The position numbers and the translations under genes were made by a program. The notes under the pieces are model-generated. The model saw nothing but the letters and a program-made list of their open reading frames with translations. It had not been told where the DNA came from and ran no database searches. Positions 35,351 through 47,781 of a stretch of 64,000 bases of DNA are shown in pieces; the first letter of the stretch is position 1, and every line of letters starts with the position of its first letter. The stretch covers positions 101,889 to 165,888 of the forward strand of contig BCIJ01000026.1 in NCBI GenBank assembly GCA_001599935.1, given 5' to 3'. The DNA is from Holtermannia corniformis (Eukaryota; Basidiomycota; Tremellomycetes; Holtermanniales).

Positions 35351-36279
35351 TGTGGGTGCTGAATTGGAGGCGGAGGTGGCAAGATGGTGTTGAAGAAATC
35401 TCGTGTCGTTGTTGATTTGCTCCCGTTGGATTACCAATTTATTTCTAATAGATTAGACAACCGCCGACTAATGCGACCACGACGTTGTCCTAATCACGAT
35501 CCAAGATCTGTCTACGTCGACGGCCTGCACGCTGACGATGAGCACATGTGCAGCCTCTGTTATGAACGTCCAACGACCTGCCCGGTATCCCCATGTACAC
35601 ACCGCGTACCATAGAGCTAACAAGCGCCGGCTAGACTGCCAAACGGTGAGCGAGCCGCCGCCCGGAGCCAGCGCCGTTCCGACCTCTCTACCGGTACCGA
35701 GCTCGGGAGCGGCATCGGCGCAAGCGCAAGACTTCAGTATTCGTGATCTGGCCAAGTTGAGACTCGGAGCGGTGCTGGCGGTGCTGGCGGTGGCGAGGCG
35801 ATCTTGTCGTTGCGTCCGAGCTCTGTGCTTGGTGTGGTAGATACCGTACAGCCTCACGATGCATCGGTTGATCCTACTGCTGTGCTGCATACAGTGGTCT
35901 TGTGACTGCTGCTGCCTCCGCCGACTACTGTATCGTATCTACTGTACCAGTGGGTCGATGACGCCGCCACCGGAAGCTCTACCGGAACGGCACCACCAAG
36001 CAGTACAGTCGATTCATTCACTCGATTGCGCGTTCGCACAGCTTGGGACAGCGAGACACGGCGGTGATCCGTACAAAGGGAGAGCGATCGTACGTTGTGA
36101 CCCGTCCCACATTTCCGCTTCCAAGTCAACAACGCGTCCCAAAGGCAGCCGCGGTCGACGTGGGCCGTGACGCTCAGCTCGGGCGGCCATCGACACGGCC
36201 ATTGCGACCAGTGACCGCACCCAGCGTCGAGCGCTGTCTGAAAGGCCGTATCGTCGATTCCAACTCACCGACTTTCACC
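35351..36279. other. upstream region between RPB12 and the 36280 gene
   Basis: These 929 bp include a plus-strand frame at about 35538-36063 that looks protein-like over most of its length but carries in-frame TGA codons (after RLQYS and after HTVVL). It could be an intron-bearing small gene, a pseudogene or chance. Otherwise it holds the promoters of the flanking divergent genes. Confidence 0.3.
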
Positions 36280-38571
36280 ATGCCGACCTTCTTTAGCAAC
36301 CTCCTGAGCACACCCTCCTTTCCTAGCTTTGCCTCGCTCGGCCAACAGCAGCTGCCGCAGCAGGACCAGCCTGAAGCTGGACCGTCAACCCGTCCACGGC
36401 CAGATCAACGCCGCCAGCTCTCGACGGCGTCGACGACGCTCTCGGTCGCGGGCCTCTCGGTCGCCACCGGGACGGATGATGGCGAATTCGATGATCCAAA
36501 GGCTGTCCAGCGCGGAGGCGGCAAGAGCCGGCCAACGAGCTGGGCGCCTAGTACCAGTGCTGGTAACGAGGCCGAACGGACGGGAAGAGAGGCTGGCAAG
36601 GACAAGGAGGGCGAGAGACGGCGTAGGAAGCGAAAGGTCGCTGTCGAGGTGAGTGACGCTCGTGGTTGCGACATGGCGTCTAGCATGCCGACTCGACGCA
36701 GACATTCATCATTGTCAAACCTCCCCCCGCATCCGCCAAGAACCCGCTCAACCTCCAAATCCAACTCGTCATGAAACCGGCCAATGCCGTGTCTCGCTCG
36801 CGCACACGATCAGACTCGATCACGGGCTCCATTGCCGTCCCTCTGTCTCTACCTTCGAGCATTGCTCCGAGCCCAGCAGGCGGACAGGCGATTCCACTAC
36901 CATCCGAGGATCAGGCTGGTCGACGGGCTTCAGCACCGCCAGACACGGTCACGTTTGTGGAACCGGGAGAGGCGGACAAGACGGATGAAGAGGACGAGCC
37001 GAAAGATGGGCTCTCGCGCTCGACCAGTATCAAATCGACCACTAGTGCGGCCTCGGGACGGAGTGCGACAACGACGAGTTCCGCTACGAGCTCGGTTGGA
37101 GGCGGACGCCGGATCATTCCTCTATACAACCTCAGCGTACACAACGTCGTCCACGCAACCGTCGTGACGGACGCAGGGACAGACGCCAAAGTCGCAAAGG
37201 TCGGTCCACCGTCAATCCTCCGTATCAGCTGACAGCTTGCAGTTCCAGAAACGCACCCTAGACATTGCCGGGATCGGCTCACTCGAGCCGTCGGAGATTT
37301 GGCAGCCGTCGAGTCTCAATTCACCCTTCATGGGTCCTGTTGAAGACCAGCCGATCTCACGGCCGCTCTCCCTCTTGGCCCCGCTCTCGCCAACGTCTAC
37401 GCGCGGAGGCCCTGTCGACGATGCGAGCCCGCTCAGCCGTGCCGGCAGTACCATTCGCGCATCGCTAGACGTCAAGCGCTTCTCCGGTAGCCTGTTTGCA
37501 CCAAACGCCGGTGCAGGTCCCGCAGAGACAGAGAGCGGCGAGTTCGAAGGCTCGGCGAGCAAGAAGCTGTTCGGTCGCATGTTCAAGAAAAAAGACACCT
37601 CGCCTTATACCGCACGCAAGTCGCCTGCACACTCGCGCTCATCCCTCGACGTACCGACTTCTGGCCCGAGCCAGACTGGGTCACCTGTCGCGACCCATGC
37701 CAAGCTTGCGTCGGTCCCTGCGCCGAACCCGGGCGAGCACAGCAGTCAGCTGGGCGCCGCGACGTTTGGCACCGCGCCGCTGATTGTGCGAAGGCGGAGT
37801 TCTGTCCATGTGCACGGTGTGGCACTGGCATCCGCTGGTACGCTGTCGCTCCCATCTGCCGGGTGGCCTTCTTCCCGACCTGTCGCGTACACGTGGGCCA
37901 TCAAGCGCTGGGCAAAGGGTAACAGCGACGGCTGGGCCCATCATCTTGTCCTGGCCGCCAACGCTGGCCTGACGTTGATTGGCGGCGCGAGCGGGACCGA
38001 AGTCGACGGCGACGTCGTCTTTGAATGGGTCAAAGTCCGATCCGCATCAACCGCGCCATCCCCACACACCAACGTCCCCCGTCGACGCTCCGGTCCACAA
38101 GGTTCACGTTCCAAATCGCGCGGCTCGACCGGTGCCGCACTGACCGCTTCCCCTGCGCAGTCCCAATCGTCCCTGCTTGATCCCGCCATCTCACCCTCGC
38201 CAGCGTCCAAGCGGTCGGTATCGCCCGCGCTGTCGCGCAACGATGATGACTCGGATCCAGAAGATTCTGAAACGCCTTGGACGTGCTCCGTCTACGTCAA
38301 GGGGACTGGCGAGAAGCAGCTGCTCGCCACATTGACGCCGGCACCGCATCACCCCAAAGTCGTCGGTGTACTCAAGGTCCCGATGGATCTCACGACCGTA
38401 CCGCTCGCAGCTGTCAAGAGCGCTCCGGCCCAGCTCGAGGAGCTAGCAAAACGTGTCCAGTCCGAGATCGCGTTGACCGAGGAGAACCTCAAGGATGTCG
38501 TGTGCGTGACAGCAATGTGGCTTGTCGTGCGTGAAGAGTTTGGTGGGCTAGGCAGGAAACGCAAGGGTTAG
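36280..38571 (+). CDS. large Ser-rich protein of unknown function
   Basis: The start is ATG at 36280 in ACCATGCCG context; the frame is open further upstream but without coding character. Three exons are joined by short introns at about 36650-36700 and 37200-37240. The protein has over 700 residues. It begins with disordered Ser/Thr/Arg-rich sequence containing a dibasic cluster (ERRRRKRKVAVE), then TFIIVKPPPASAKNPLNLQI and a conserved-looking strand set (RIIPLYNLSVHNVVHATVVT). The C-terminal half has YTWAIKRWAKGNSDGWAHHL and, near the end, VYVKGTGEKQLLATLTPAPH followed by VVGVLKVPMDLTTVPL. I recall no named family; it looks like a conserved fungal protein with several beta-rich modules. Function unknown. 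Confidence 0.7.
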
Positions 38572-38664
38572 GTTGGGTTGTAGCTTTGGCAGTCGTCTTT
38601 TCATCCGTCGCATGCATTGGTCACACCGTTTCTCTGTCATTGTCCCGCACAAGCACCGGGACTA

Positions 38665-39850
38665 CTAGAGCCCGTACACGGTCCTCGCGCTACCGCCCAT
38701 CAACAGCCCCATCTCGTCGCGGTCGGCGCCGAGGTCGGCCCAGGCTTTGCGCAAAACCTTGTACCAGTCCTTTGACGGCACGACTTGCTCGACTTGTTCG
38801 GCCGCGCTCGAGGTTGCAAGAGGTAGCGGGAACGCAGGCGATGAGCCATAGTGGATCCGGTGTGGGCCAAACGTCTCGATCGCGGGTGAGACTGAGCAGT
38901 CGTCAGCCGAGTGTCACTGACCAGTCCGTGTGGAGCCACGGCAGGTCATCGGTAGCACAATCAAGTCAAGTCACGCACGGTACATGCGAATCACCCTCGC
39001 GAGTTCAGCTTCGTCTTCCCACCATTCGACGTCGCCTGTATCGGGGCTCGTTTCGGCCGCAAGCGGGCGTGCGACGGGCGGAAGTGCCTTGAGGCTCAAA
39101 TCGGCATTGAGCGATAGAGACGCTAGGTGGGTCAGGTGCAGTGCGTACGTCTCGCTCGAGAGGAGCGGCGAGGACGCAAGAGTCAACGGTGGTGGAAGAA
39201 GTCCGGCTACAAGTTTCGCTTCAGCAATATGGTCCACTTGTAAGAGCTCATGTACCCACAGATGATGACCGGTGGACGCGGCTCAGACTCTGCCTTCCAG
39301 TCCATGGCATCCTTTGCGTCGCCACGGGTCGGTCCGGGTAGACAACTTTGTGGCCCGGCAAGACCGGACACGAGCTCCTCGAGCTGCTCCCATTCCATAT
39401 CAGTGAGGGTCGTTGACGACTGCACGATGATCTCGATTGGCTTTGAGCGGGACACGGCATCGGTGACGGACGGGAGGTCGGATGAGGGGTTGAAGATGAG
39501 CGTTTGGCTGGTGAGAGTCAGCAAGATACCTTATGAGCGTATCGAGAGCTATCAGGACTGACGATGCCTCGACGGGGATAGTAGTCTGCAAGGACGTATC
39601 CTTGTACCAAGTCTTGCGGTCCTCGTCGCCCACAGGCTGAGCGTCGCTCTCCGCGGCAGACGCAAAGACGTGCGCATCAATCACAAACTCGGGATGAACG
39701 CTAGATGGTGAAGGCAGGAGCGAGGCCGAGCCTCCACGATTGCCCTGTCAGCTGCCATTTCGTCGAGCACCGCACAGACTCACCGGGTCCCAGGGGGCCC
39801 TTTTCAACAAACAAGCCTTTGGGCAAGGGCGGTGGGCGGTGAGGAGGCAT
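38665..39850 (-). CDS. amidohydrolase-2-like protein, probably non-catalytic
   Basis: Amidohydrolase-2 enzymes are TIM-barrel metal hydrolases or decarboxylases. The start MPPHRPPPLPKGLFVEKGPL is followed by a 52-nt intron (donor GTGAGT, CTGAC branch). Strand 1 reads FVIDAHVFASAAES where an active enzyme would have D-x-H-x-H. The C-terminal region fits the family well: ETFGPHRIHYGSSPAFPLP, SKDWYKVLRKAWADLGADRD and MGGSARTVYGL with stop at 38665. However, the metal-binding Asp of the usual GSD(W/Y)P motif is Ser here. Introns of about 50 nt separate the exons. Loss of both metal-ligand motifs suggests a barrel that no longer hydrolyses. The family call is moderate. Confidence 0.55.
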
Positions 39851-40307
39851 GGTAGTGGTTCCTGCTGTGCTTGTGAGCGCTCAAGATGGTGCCCAGGTGG
39901 TGATCCGAGGTTGCTGGGTGGACAAAGGAGCGGACGGACGGTTCACTCATTGTGCCACGTGGCAGTGTTTCATCACCACCGCATGAAACGCACCACATTG
40001 TGGCGAACAGCGAGTGACGGTCAGTTGCCCGCGGCTCAACACTGCTCGTAGTCGCAACGCGGTAGCGTGCATTGAACAACACAGCCGCCCCTCATTCTTT
40101 GCGTCGCGACTGATCAACCGCGCGCCCTATCTCTGCAGATCACTCAATATGCTACAGGGACAAGGTACCCGTCTGCACGCCTCTACGCGCCGTCATCAAG
40201 CTTGAAGTGTGCGGGACGGTCTAGTCGGATTGTGAAACGCAACCGTGGCGTTTCATGGCGAACCAGCAGAGTCTCACTCGGTCGAGCGCGGCCTTCTGGG
40301 ACGCTAC
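39851..40307. other. intergenic / 5' region of the RAX1-like gene
   Basis: Divergent starts flank this gap. A 5' coding exon of the plus-strand gene may lie here, because its N-terminus is not fixed. A possible mini-exon starts at ATG 40149 (MLQGQ, followed by a GTACCC donor). Nothing else is visible. Confidence 0.35.
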
Positions 40308-42042
40308 ATGAACCGGTATGCACGGGTGGCTGCACCCCACCCGACATTGACAATGCTCTTGACCGCTACCCGTAGCTGCTTGAATCCAGGAAATCAACAA
40401 CCTGCGGCCAAGTGTAGCAAGGCGGCTCGCAAGTCAGCCCTCGAGGCCAGTGTTACGCTATCTGCCATTCTTCGAGGGCACACAAAGAAGCCACTGAGCG
40501 CGGATGACCTTCGCAACTGGCTATCATATATCCGTTCCAACCCCAAGAGTCAGACCAAAGTCGGCGAGCAGGCAGATACAGCAGTGGCTGTCCTAGACTT
40601 CATCAGCGCATACGACGAGTGAGTGGCGTTGGAAACGGTGGTTGGCATCTGACACGGGAACAGCTACTCTGCGCGCTTTGCTCTTCTTTCGCCCGAGAAG
40701 CAAGCTCTAGCTCCGCCGCCTTTCCAGGCCATCTCTCAAGCGGCACTGCAGAACCCAAAGTTGATGGCTCCGACTTCTCCCCCGTCATTCTCACCTCCGC
40801 CACTCATCTCGCCCGTGTCCACTCAGCCAACGCCATCGCTTATCCCTTCCCCGCCCCTCGCCTCTCTCAGGTCTCGTTCCACGTCCCAAGAAACGCGCAG
40901 AACGCATGGCATCATGCCGTCGATCGATCAGTTTCGTCTGCCATCCGCTTCACCTGCGGCACGTCCACCCCGGCCTCGTCGCTCAACAGAGAGCGATGTC
41001 AGTATCGGCCCTGGACCCAGAAAGGGCATGTCTCCGATAGACCGACTCAAGTCTTACCAACGTCTCTCGTCGGACGGCTTGGCGATCCGGAGTCCACCTA
41101 CTTCCAAAGCTTCGAGTGCAGATCACCCGCTCCGATTGTCCTTCGACGTCCTTTCACGCCGGTTTCTCGAACCCAACGCACCGCGCTCGATCAGTCACGT
41201 CATCCCCAGCGCGTCGCTAAACAGGCTACGGACCGAGAGCGAACTCACGACCCATCCCGAAGTCCTTTCGGACATTGCCACGGCGGCCGAGCACTGGTTT
41301 GCCGCCAATATCCTCCCCAGGTTCCTCCAAGATCGCGTCAGAAACTTGCATCGGCATACGGCACGCGGTCGTTTGCTCATCGGGGTGCTTACAGACGTCG
41401 TCGCCCTCGCTGCTTTGATACTGCTCTTGCTCGATCCGTCACCGTTCCGACACACAGGCCCGGCGATCGAAAAATGGTGGAGGCTGCTTCTGCTGCCAGT
41501 CCTCATTGGCGGCGTTGGATACGGGATGGGTGCTAGAGCCGGCTTGTGCTTTGTAAGTGGCGACACGAACTGTGCACTCTAGTAGATGCTCATGTGATGC
41601 CCAGTGGCTCGCTCTACTCGGCGTCAGAGAGCAGACGGAAGCCGAAGCAGCAGCAGCGGCCCGCCCAACGCAGGCGCAGCACCCTGCGTCCTTTGACCAA
41701 GTCCGGACACCGCTCTTGCAAGGCTTCCGGCCAGACGTACAAGCATACGCACCACTGTCGACGCCGACGAAAAGCAGCCCACGGCTGCTACACAAACGTT
41801 GCGTGTCCTCCATCAGCTCCTTCGGTACCGTCTCCATCTCGGTGCAGAAGAAGCCAGAGACCCCGAATTGGGTCACACTCCTGCGCCTGGCGGGTATTGC
41901 GCACAATGTCGAGCGCGTTCAGGACCCGGTGCTGCGACGTCATCAACAACTTGCAGCTTGGAAGATTGCCGGCTGGCTGACGGTGACGCTGGCCGTCATT
42001 GGCGTCATCCTCTGGTTTCTGCCATGGATCGAGTTGCAGTGA
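40308..42042 (+). CDS. RGS-like multispan membrane protein (RAX1-like)
   Basis: Yeast Rax1 is a membrane protein with an N-terminal RGS-like region, involved in bud-site choice. Here the N-terminal exon has TLSAILRGHTKKPLSADDLR and VAVLDFISAYDE, joined by an intron to YSARFALLSPEKQALAPPPF. A long Pro/Ser-rich linker follows, then a helical block (HPEVLSDIATAAEHWFAANI) and membrane segments: GVLTDVVALAALILLLLD, LLLLPVLIGGVGYGMGARAG and, after an intron, WLALLGVREQ. The last span, GWLTVTLAVIGVILWFLPWI, sits just before the stop at 42042. The start codon is provisional; 40308 is the first ATG in frame. The stop lies 13 bp from the PAN2 stop on the other strand. Confidence 0.6.
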
Positions 42043-42055
42043 TACATCGCTGAGA

Positions 42056-45000
42056 TTACCATCTACGCGCGGGCGCGTTGGGTACGAATGCTGGAGGCGG
42101 GCCAGAGGCCCAGACGGGAGGATGTGGGGGCGCAAAATTCTTCGATGCGAAGGGCAATTGCGCGCTGGCGCGCGATGGCTGGACCGGTGTTGTAGGTGCG
42201 GATTGTAGAGGTGGATACGACGCGGGTGACATTGGTCGGTCGGCGGCGGGAGGTTTGAAGTTCTGTTGTAGAGTGAGATATGTCAAGTGATGCGCGAACC
42301 CAACGCACCGTCTTGCGCCCTTCAATAAAGATGTCCTCCATGACGTCTTCGAAGCGGCCCTCCTCTTCGAATTGTAGATACAGCTTGTACAGTAGTAGGG
42401 CGCCTTTGGCGTCTTCTATCGAGTCGTGTGATTGGGTCTGGATGTCCTGCTTGAGCAGGAACCAGGAAAGGAAGCGGAGGGAGAGCTTGCGTGCCCGGCT
42501 GGGACTGAAGAAGATGTTGACAGTGTCCAAGACTTGTTCCTTGGGTACGTGGATGTCTATATACGTCAACGAATGCCGGCGATGCCAATGTCATGCTCAC
42601 TGATGGTTCGAAAGTCTTTCGACAAGCCATGACCGATGAACACGCAGCCGAGGTCAACGACTGCAACAGGTCAGTAGGCGACATGGCTCCTCCTCAACCC
42701 ACGCAAGCGGAGCTTCTTGTAGGCCACCTTGAGCGGCACCAAAGTGTGCGGGGAATTGTTTGGATCAAGATCCCCACTTCGGATGCCAGAAAACTCGGTG
42801 AGATAGTCCACCACCGGCTCGCTGGTGTGGATGTAGTCGTCGATGAACGGCACGCCCTCTCGCGGTCCTTCACCCCGAAGCACAGATACACGCGCAAGCG
42901 ACATGTGCGACGGTCGAAGGACCTTTTTGGTGCCGTCCGATCGGTACTCGAGTTCTTCCTGTCATGTCGCCAAGTCAGTGACGGTCGCGGTGATGTAGTC
43001 GATCCAACGTACCTGCTGAAGCGATACAAACTCGGCATCGATGGAGATCAACGTGCCTCGCTGTGGCAGCTCCTCAGCAGCAAGGACGTCATGTTTGATC
43101 ATCGACGTTCGCCGGTTCCTACGTGGGTCAGCGACATGTGCGAACCACCAAGCATGACTGACCAAGCGATCGACACGTCGCGGAAAAGAATGGCCGGGTC
43201 TAATCCGCTCGGCAGTTGGGACATATCAAGCACATCCTGACTGTCTATCCGTTCCAAGATGATGACGGACGGTTCCTAAGGCTCGTAAGCCACTTCCGGG
43301 TCAACGACTAGATGATCATACCTTCCATGCACCAAAGCTGAGCGCCTCTTCTTCCGTCACGGCTCGCACCAGGAAGTCATTGAAGACGAACCACTCGCCA
43401 TTGGGCACTATCGATCCATCAGTCAAGCCTACGACTCTACATGCGCACGGACCTTTGACGAAAGAGATGAGGTGTGCAGGCTCATCAACCGACGGCTGCA
43501 CCTGCGCCACCACGGCCCTCACGTCGTACACCACTCCATTGATCGGCGGTGCTGCATCACTCGCCATCGCGGTCAGGGTGATCCCACCCATAGCAGACGA
43601 GGCTACTATTCGCGGCGGAAGGTAACGCTTTCCATCGACATCTTTCCAGATCTCGCTATGCTCCGGTAGGAGATGGCTGACGTTGACCGAGATGACGGGC
43701 GGTAGACTCGCCAGGCCTGCGCTGAGAACCCTCTGCGAATGCAGGGGCGCAAACATGCGGCATTGTTGACAGACGGCTTTGGTGAACGACTCGCGGATGA
43801 TCGAGTTACGGAGTACCGTGGGGAAATCGGCAGACTCGGGGGATCCCTACGATGATCAGTCGAATCCTATCCGATTCAGCACTCGAGACATACTCTACGC
43901 GGATACGAGAGTTCGACAACGTGGACCATAGCGTCCCGCTGCAGCGTCAACCCGCAGTTTGAGCATATACTCGTGGTCCGTGTTGGGATCCCGATGATTT
44001 GCGAGATCGGCGGCATCGACGGTACCCCCTTCAACGGCGTTTGAAGGATCGCAGGGTTGCCCTGTGGGCTGTGGCTTTCCGTGCTGACGGTCGACAGCAA
44101 CCAGCGATTAAAGTTTTGGATCAAAGCCGTGTAGACAGGTTTTGTCCGTTCTTCCTCAAAGTCGAGCAAGCCGAGGGCGGCCGCTATGATCAAGTCAGCC
44201 CATTGCCAGGTATGACTACGAGCTCACCCTGCGGCGTGGCGCTGAACGCTCGCGAAAAGTTGCTCGCCTGGCAATTCGTGCCCTTGGCGTCTTCAAGCAT
44301 CCGAAACAGGAATCCCGCCTCGCATAACAGGCAGTGCTCCTTGACACAGTCGATTGCAATATGTGCTATGGCGACATTGCGGAACGGCTGTGTGTAGTGC
44401 AGTGCTTGGAGCAGGGCATTGGTGTACGAGTTGGCGATATGCGTTTCGAGTCCGCTGTACGGTGTCTTGTTATAGAACCTGACGTACGTGATCAGCCAGG
44501 ATATGGGGACATGAGCGGCACTCACTCAAAGTCAAAGTCCTCGACGCCAAAGCGCGAGTATTTGATCTCGACTTTGCGGTAAAACTTTGGCATCGAGCCC
44601 GCCGGTTCGTCGGCCTAAACCACATCAAGATGGATCACGCGCGGACCATGATCATACGTACATCGTCAAAGTCCATCGCGGCCGCCTTTTTGCCCGATCG
44701 CGACATCTCACTCCGGAACCTGGGCTCGCTTTCTCTCCGCCCACTAGTTTTTGCGCCCTTGCGATGCCCGCCCGCACCAGGTTTGGCCGTCACGACGTTG
44801 CGCTTGCCCTTGAGTTCTTTCGGGATCGTAGCGTACCCGACGAAATCGACCATGCGCATCGAGTGGAGGATGGAGGTCGGGACCGGAGGAGGCGGGTTGA
44901 AGAATGGTGAGCTCGGTGGCGCATAGGTTGAAGCTGGGCAGTTGGAAAGCAGGGGTTCCGAATAGTGAGGCATCCCGATGAGGTTGAGTGGGCTGCAGGC

Positions 45001-46272
45001 GTGAGTCGAGGAAAGGATTGATGAGCAACGTACGTGTCCTCGTGCCAATTGATCTCCTTGGGTGGCTCTGCTGTATCTGGCCATTCGGGCTCGACGCCCT
45101 GATAGCCATTGAACGGTGGCAAGTTGAGCGTGCCATGCTCGTTGAGCGCAGCCTCGGTCGTGTCGTGGATCGTCCACAAATGCACTTGACCATCCGCATC
45201 ACCAAATGACAGGTAGTCGCCGGCCGGACTGAGCGCCATGCACGTCAGGAACGACGAGATATCGAGCTGCTGAAAGTCGGCGTTGGCGCCTTGGGACATG
45301 TCGATGACCTGCAGCACGCCCTGGGCGGACGCGACGATGATCTTGGAGCTGTCGTGCGGGTGCAGGCAGACGAAAGCTGGACCCGAGGCAAAGCTGATCG
45401 GTGGTAAAGCTCGAAGCGTACGGACGTCGTACAGCTTGACCATTGGATCTGGAAGTGGATGCCCTTGCCTGTGCGGTCTGAGTAGAGGCTCGAGTTTGTG
45501 ACTTGAGGCAACGTACATATGACTCCAGCCCCAGGTTGCGACAATGTGCCCTTGAGCATCTGCGCCGCTCAGTCCGCCCGTGTGAGCGTGGACCGGCTTG
45601 ATCGACGCGGATGATCGGAAGCCTTGTCGTGGATCGAGGATGGACACTTGACCCGAGCTAGAGGCGGCGACGATTGATCGCTGGTGGGAAGATAGATGGA
45701 CCAGGGGTTGCGGTTGTTCAGGCTGCAATAGTTAGCGACGACAAGGCAGTCCAAGACAACACACCCTCTTGACAATGTCTCCTCGCGAAGTGTTGACGAG
45801 CATCATAGTGTTTCCGACACCACCTGCAAGCAGCTCATGCGAGTTGGTCGGGTTTGGAGCAAAGCATCGCAAAGATCTCGTCAGGTCGCTACCACCGCTC
45901 AGCTCGATACCCAATGTCATCCGCCTGGACCGACCTGACACTCCATTTCGGAGCTCCCCCACGTCTTCGCCCGCCAATCCCGCCCTCTGCCAGCGTCCAG
46001 ACCTCCCTATCGGTGACTCTGATCTCTCTAACGCCCGCATCCTTGCCCAAGGCGGCATACAAAGGAGCTGGCTTTGCGCCGTGAGCTGGAAACTTGATGT
46101 TCTGCGTCAAGTTCAAGGGCGAGCACAGGGACGAGACGGTGCCGGCTGACGTCCCGAGCCAGAGGATGTCGCTGTATGGATCGATAGCGAGAGCCGATGG
46201 GATTGGAGCGGGGTCGACGGGGTGAGGTGGGAGCGGAGGCAGGAGATGCAGTGGGTTGAACGAGGTTGCCAT
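42056..46272 (-). CDS. PAN2: PAN2, catalytic subunit of the PAN2-PAN3 deadenylase
   Basis: PAN2-PAN3 shortens mRNA poly(A) tails in the cytoplasm. Start ATG is at 46272. An N-terminal WD40 region has [17 protein letters not shown] and [14 protein letters not shown], then [17 protein letters not shown]. The inactive ubiquitin-hydrolase-like domain follows ([20 protein letters not shown], later [18 protein letters not shown]). The C-terminal DEDD exonuclease keeps its acids: SIDAEFV (D, E), [11 protein letters not shown] (D) and [17 protein letters not shown] (D). After [10 protein letters not shown] and [11 protein letters not shown], a last intron leads to [12 protein letters not shown] and a Pro-rich tail with stop at 42056. 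All exons are separated by about 50-nt introns. Its start lies 228 bp from the divergent TMEM19-like gene. Confidence 0.92.
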
Positions 46273-46500
46273 GGTGTGATGTACTCGGCCTGGAGCCTAG
46301 CCTCGCGGCTCGGAGACCGTCTGAGCGCTCTCTTTCGCTCGTGAGGATGTCAACGACGTGTCGAGAGCTGGGAGAGAGGACGAGGATGTATGTCAAGAAG
46401 CTTGATCGCGGAGATGCTATCCTTGTTGGTGCACTCGGCTGTCTTGACCGGCTCGGTCGTTGATTCCCCTCTGGACACGATCAATGGACCTCGCAGCATT

Positions 46501-47781
46501 ATGAGTGCGTCTCTCAACGTTGTCGACCCGGGCCGGCTTCAGTTCCACCCAGTCGCCGCAGCGGTTGCAACTCTGCTCGCAGTCCACGGCTTCCGCAAAG
46601 GCTCGCTCTCACTCGATGGAGCTCTGGCCGCCTTTATCAGCGGCTACTTGACTCTGGGCAACGAGCTTAGAGTGTTCGGAGTCTCCCTCATTGTCTTTTA
46701 CCTGGTTGGATCGCGTGCGACCAAGGTGGGTTTGGGGTATGCATCTGACCGCTGTACTGAAAGCGGCCTGCCTAGGTCAAAGTGGATGTCAAGGCCAAGC
46801 TCGAAGACGGTATAGACGCCAGCAAACCATCGGGAAACCGCAATGCCATCCAGGTCAGGGTCGTCTACTCGAGCACTGCGACCTCGGAGACTGACTGCAC
46901 CTAGGTCTACGCAAACAGCTTTGTGGCAGTGCTCTGTGCGGTCGCGTTCCGCTTGTACCATACCAACGACCACTCGTCGGGGCTCGACCTCATCCTTCCA
47001 AAGGGTGTCAGAGTACGCCGGTAGACTATCATGTCGCTGTCGAGCTGACACTGACAGTATGACCCGTCATCGTGGTGTGTGGCCTCGCGCCTCCAGCCTG
47101 GGTTCAGCAGGCCATTGATCTTTGCCGGCCTGGGGTGAGTAGTGATGTTTGAGACGGCGTCCACGTACTCATACTCTGCAGCCTGTTTGCCTGCTGCCTA
47201 GGCGACACCCTTGCCTCCGAGGTGAGTCTCTCGCTCGCCTCAACTCTGCTCAAACTGCGCGGCTGACAATCATCAGCTTGGGATCTTATCAAAGAGTGCC
47301 CCGATCCTGATCACGACGCTCAAGCCGTGCAAGCCAGGCGTCAACGGCGGCATCTCGCGCCTCGGCACAGTCTGCAGCATCGCAGGCGGGCTCATCATGG
47401 GCGCCACTTTCCTCGCCTGTCTGTCCATTGAGAACCGACTGGGGTGCGCATCAGCTGCATTCTACGACTCGTGGCGAGCCGAGCTCCTAGTCTGGGGTAC
47501 TCTTGCTGGCGGCCTCGGCAGCCTGGTCAGTCTGACCCCTTGTCCAGCCAGCTGTCAGTGCTGACACTCGCGATCAGCTCGATTCCATCCTAGGCGCAAC
47601 GCTGCAACAAACACGCTATTCCAAGAAATCAGGCAAGGTCCTGGCTGACGCTTCGATCCGGGCGGTCAACGACGAGGATGTCGTGGCGCTTGGAGGACGC
47701 GACGTGCTGTCCAACAGCGGTGTCAACTTTGTGTGCGGACTCGCGATGGCCGCTATCGGGCTCGTGTATGGTAGCTTGTAG
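46501..47781 (+). CDS. TMEM19/DUF92-family membrane protein
   Basis: DUF92 proteins are multispan membrane proteins; plant relatives such as VTE6 are phytyl-phosphate kinases, while fungal and animal members are poorly known. The start chosen is ATG 46501 (MSASLNVVDPGRLQFHPVAA); an in-frame ATG at 46390 would add 37 residues. Family segments follow: LSLDGALAAFISGYLTLGNE, LIVFYLVGSRATK, then after short exons YANSFVAVLCAVAFRLYH, the glycine-rich LGDTLASELGILSKSAPILI, and VNGGISRLGTVCSIAGGLIM. The last exon has LDSILGATLQQTRYSKKSG and ends in VNFVCGLAMAAIGLVYGSL. Several exons are under 80 nt. The conserved GDTLASE and SILGATLQ motifs look intact. Confidence 0.82.

Noticed and set aside
36043..36279. 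N-terminal extension of the 36280 gene
   Set aside because: The extension lacks coding character and the ATG at 36280 has a good context; treated as leader sequence.
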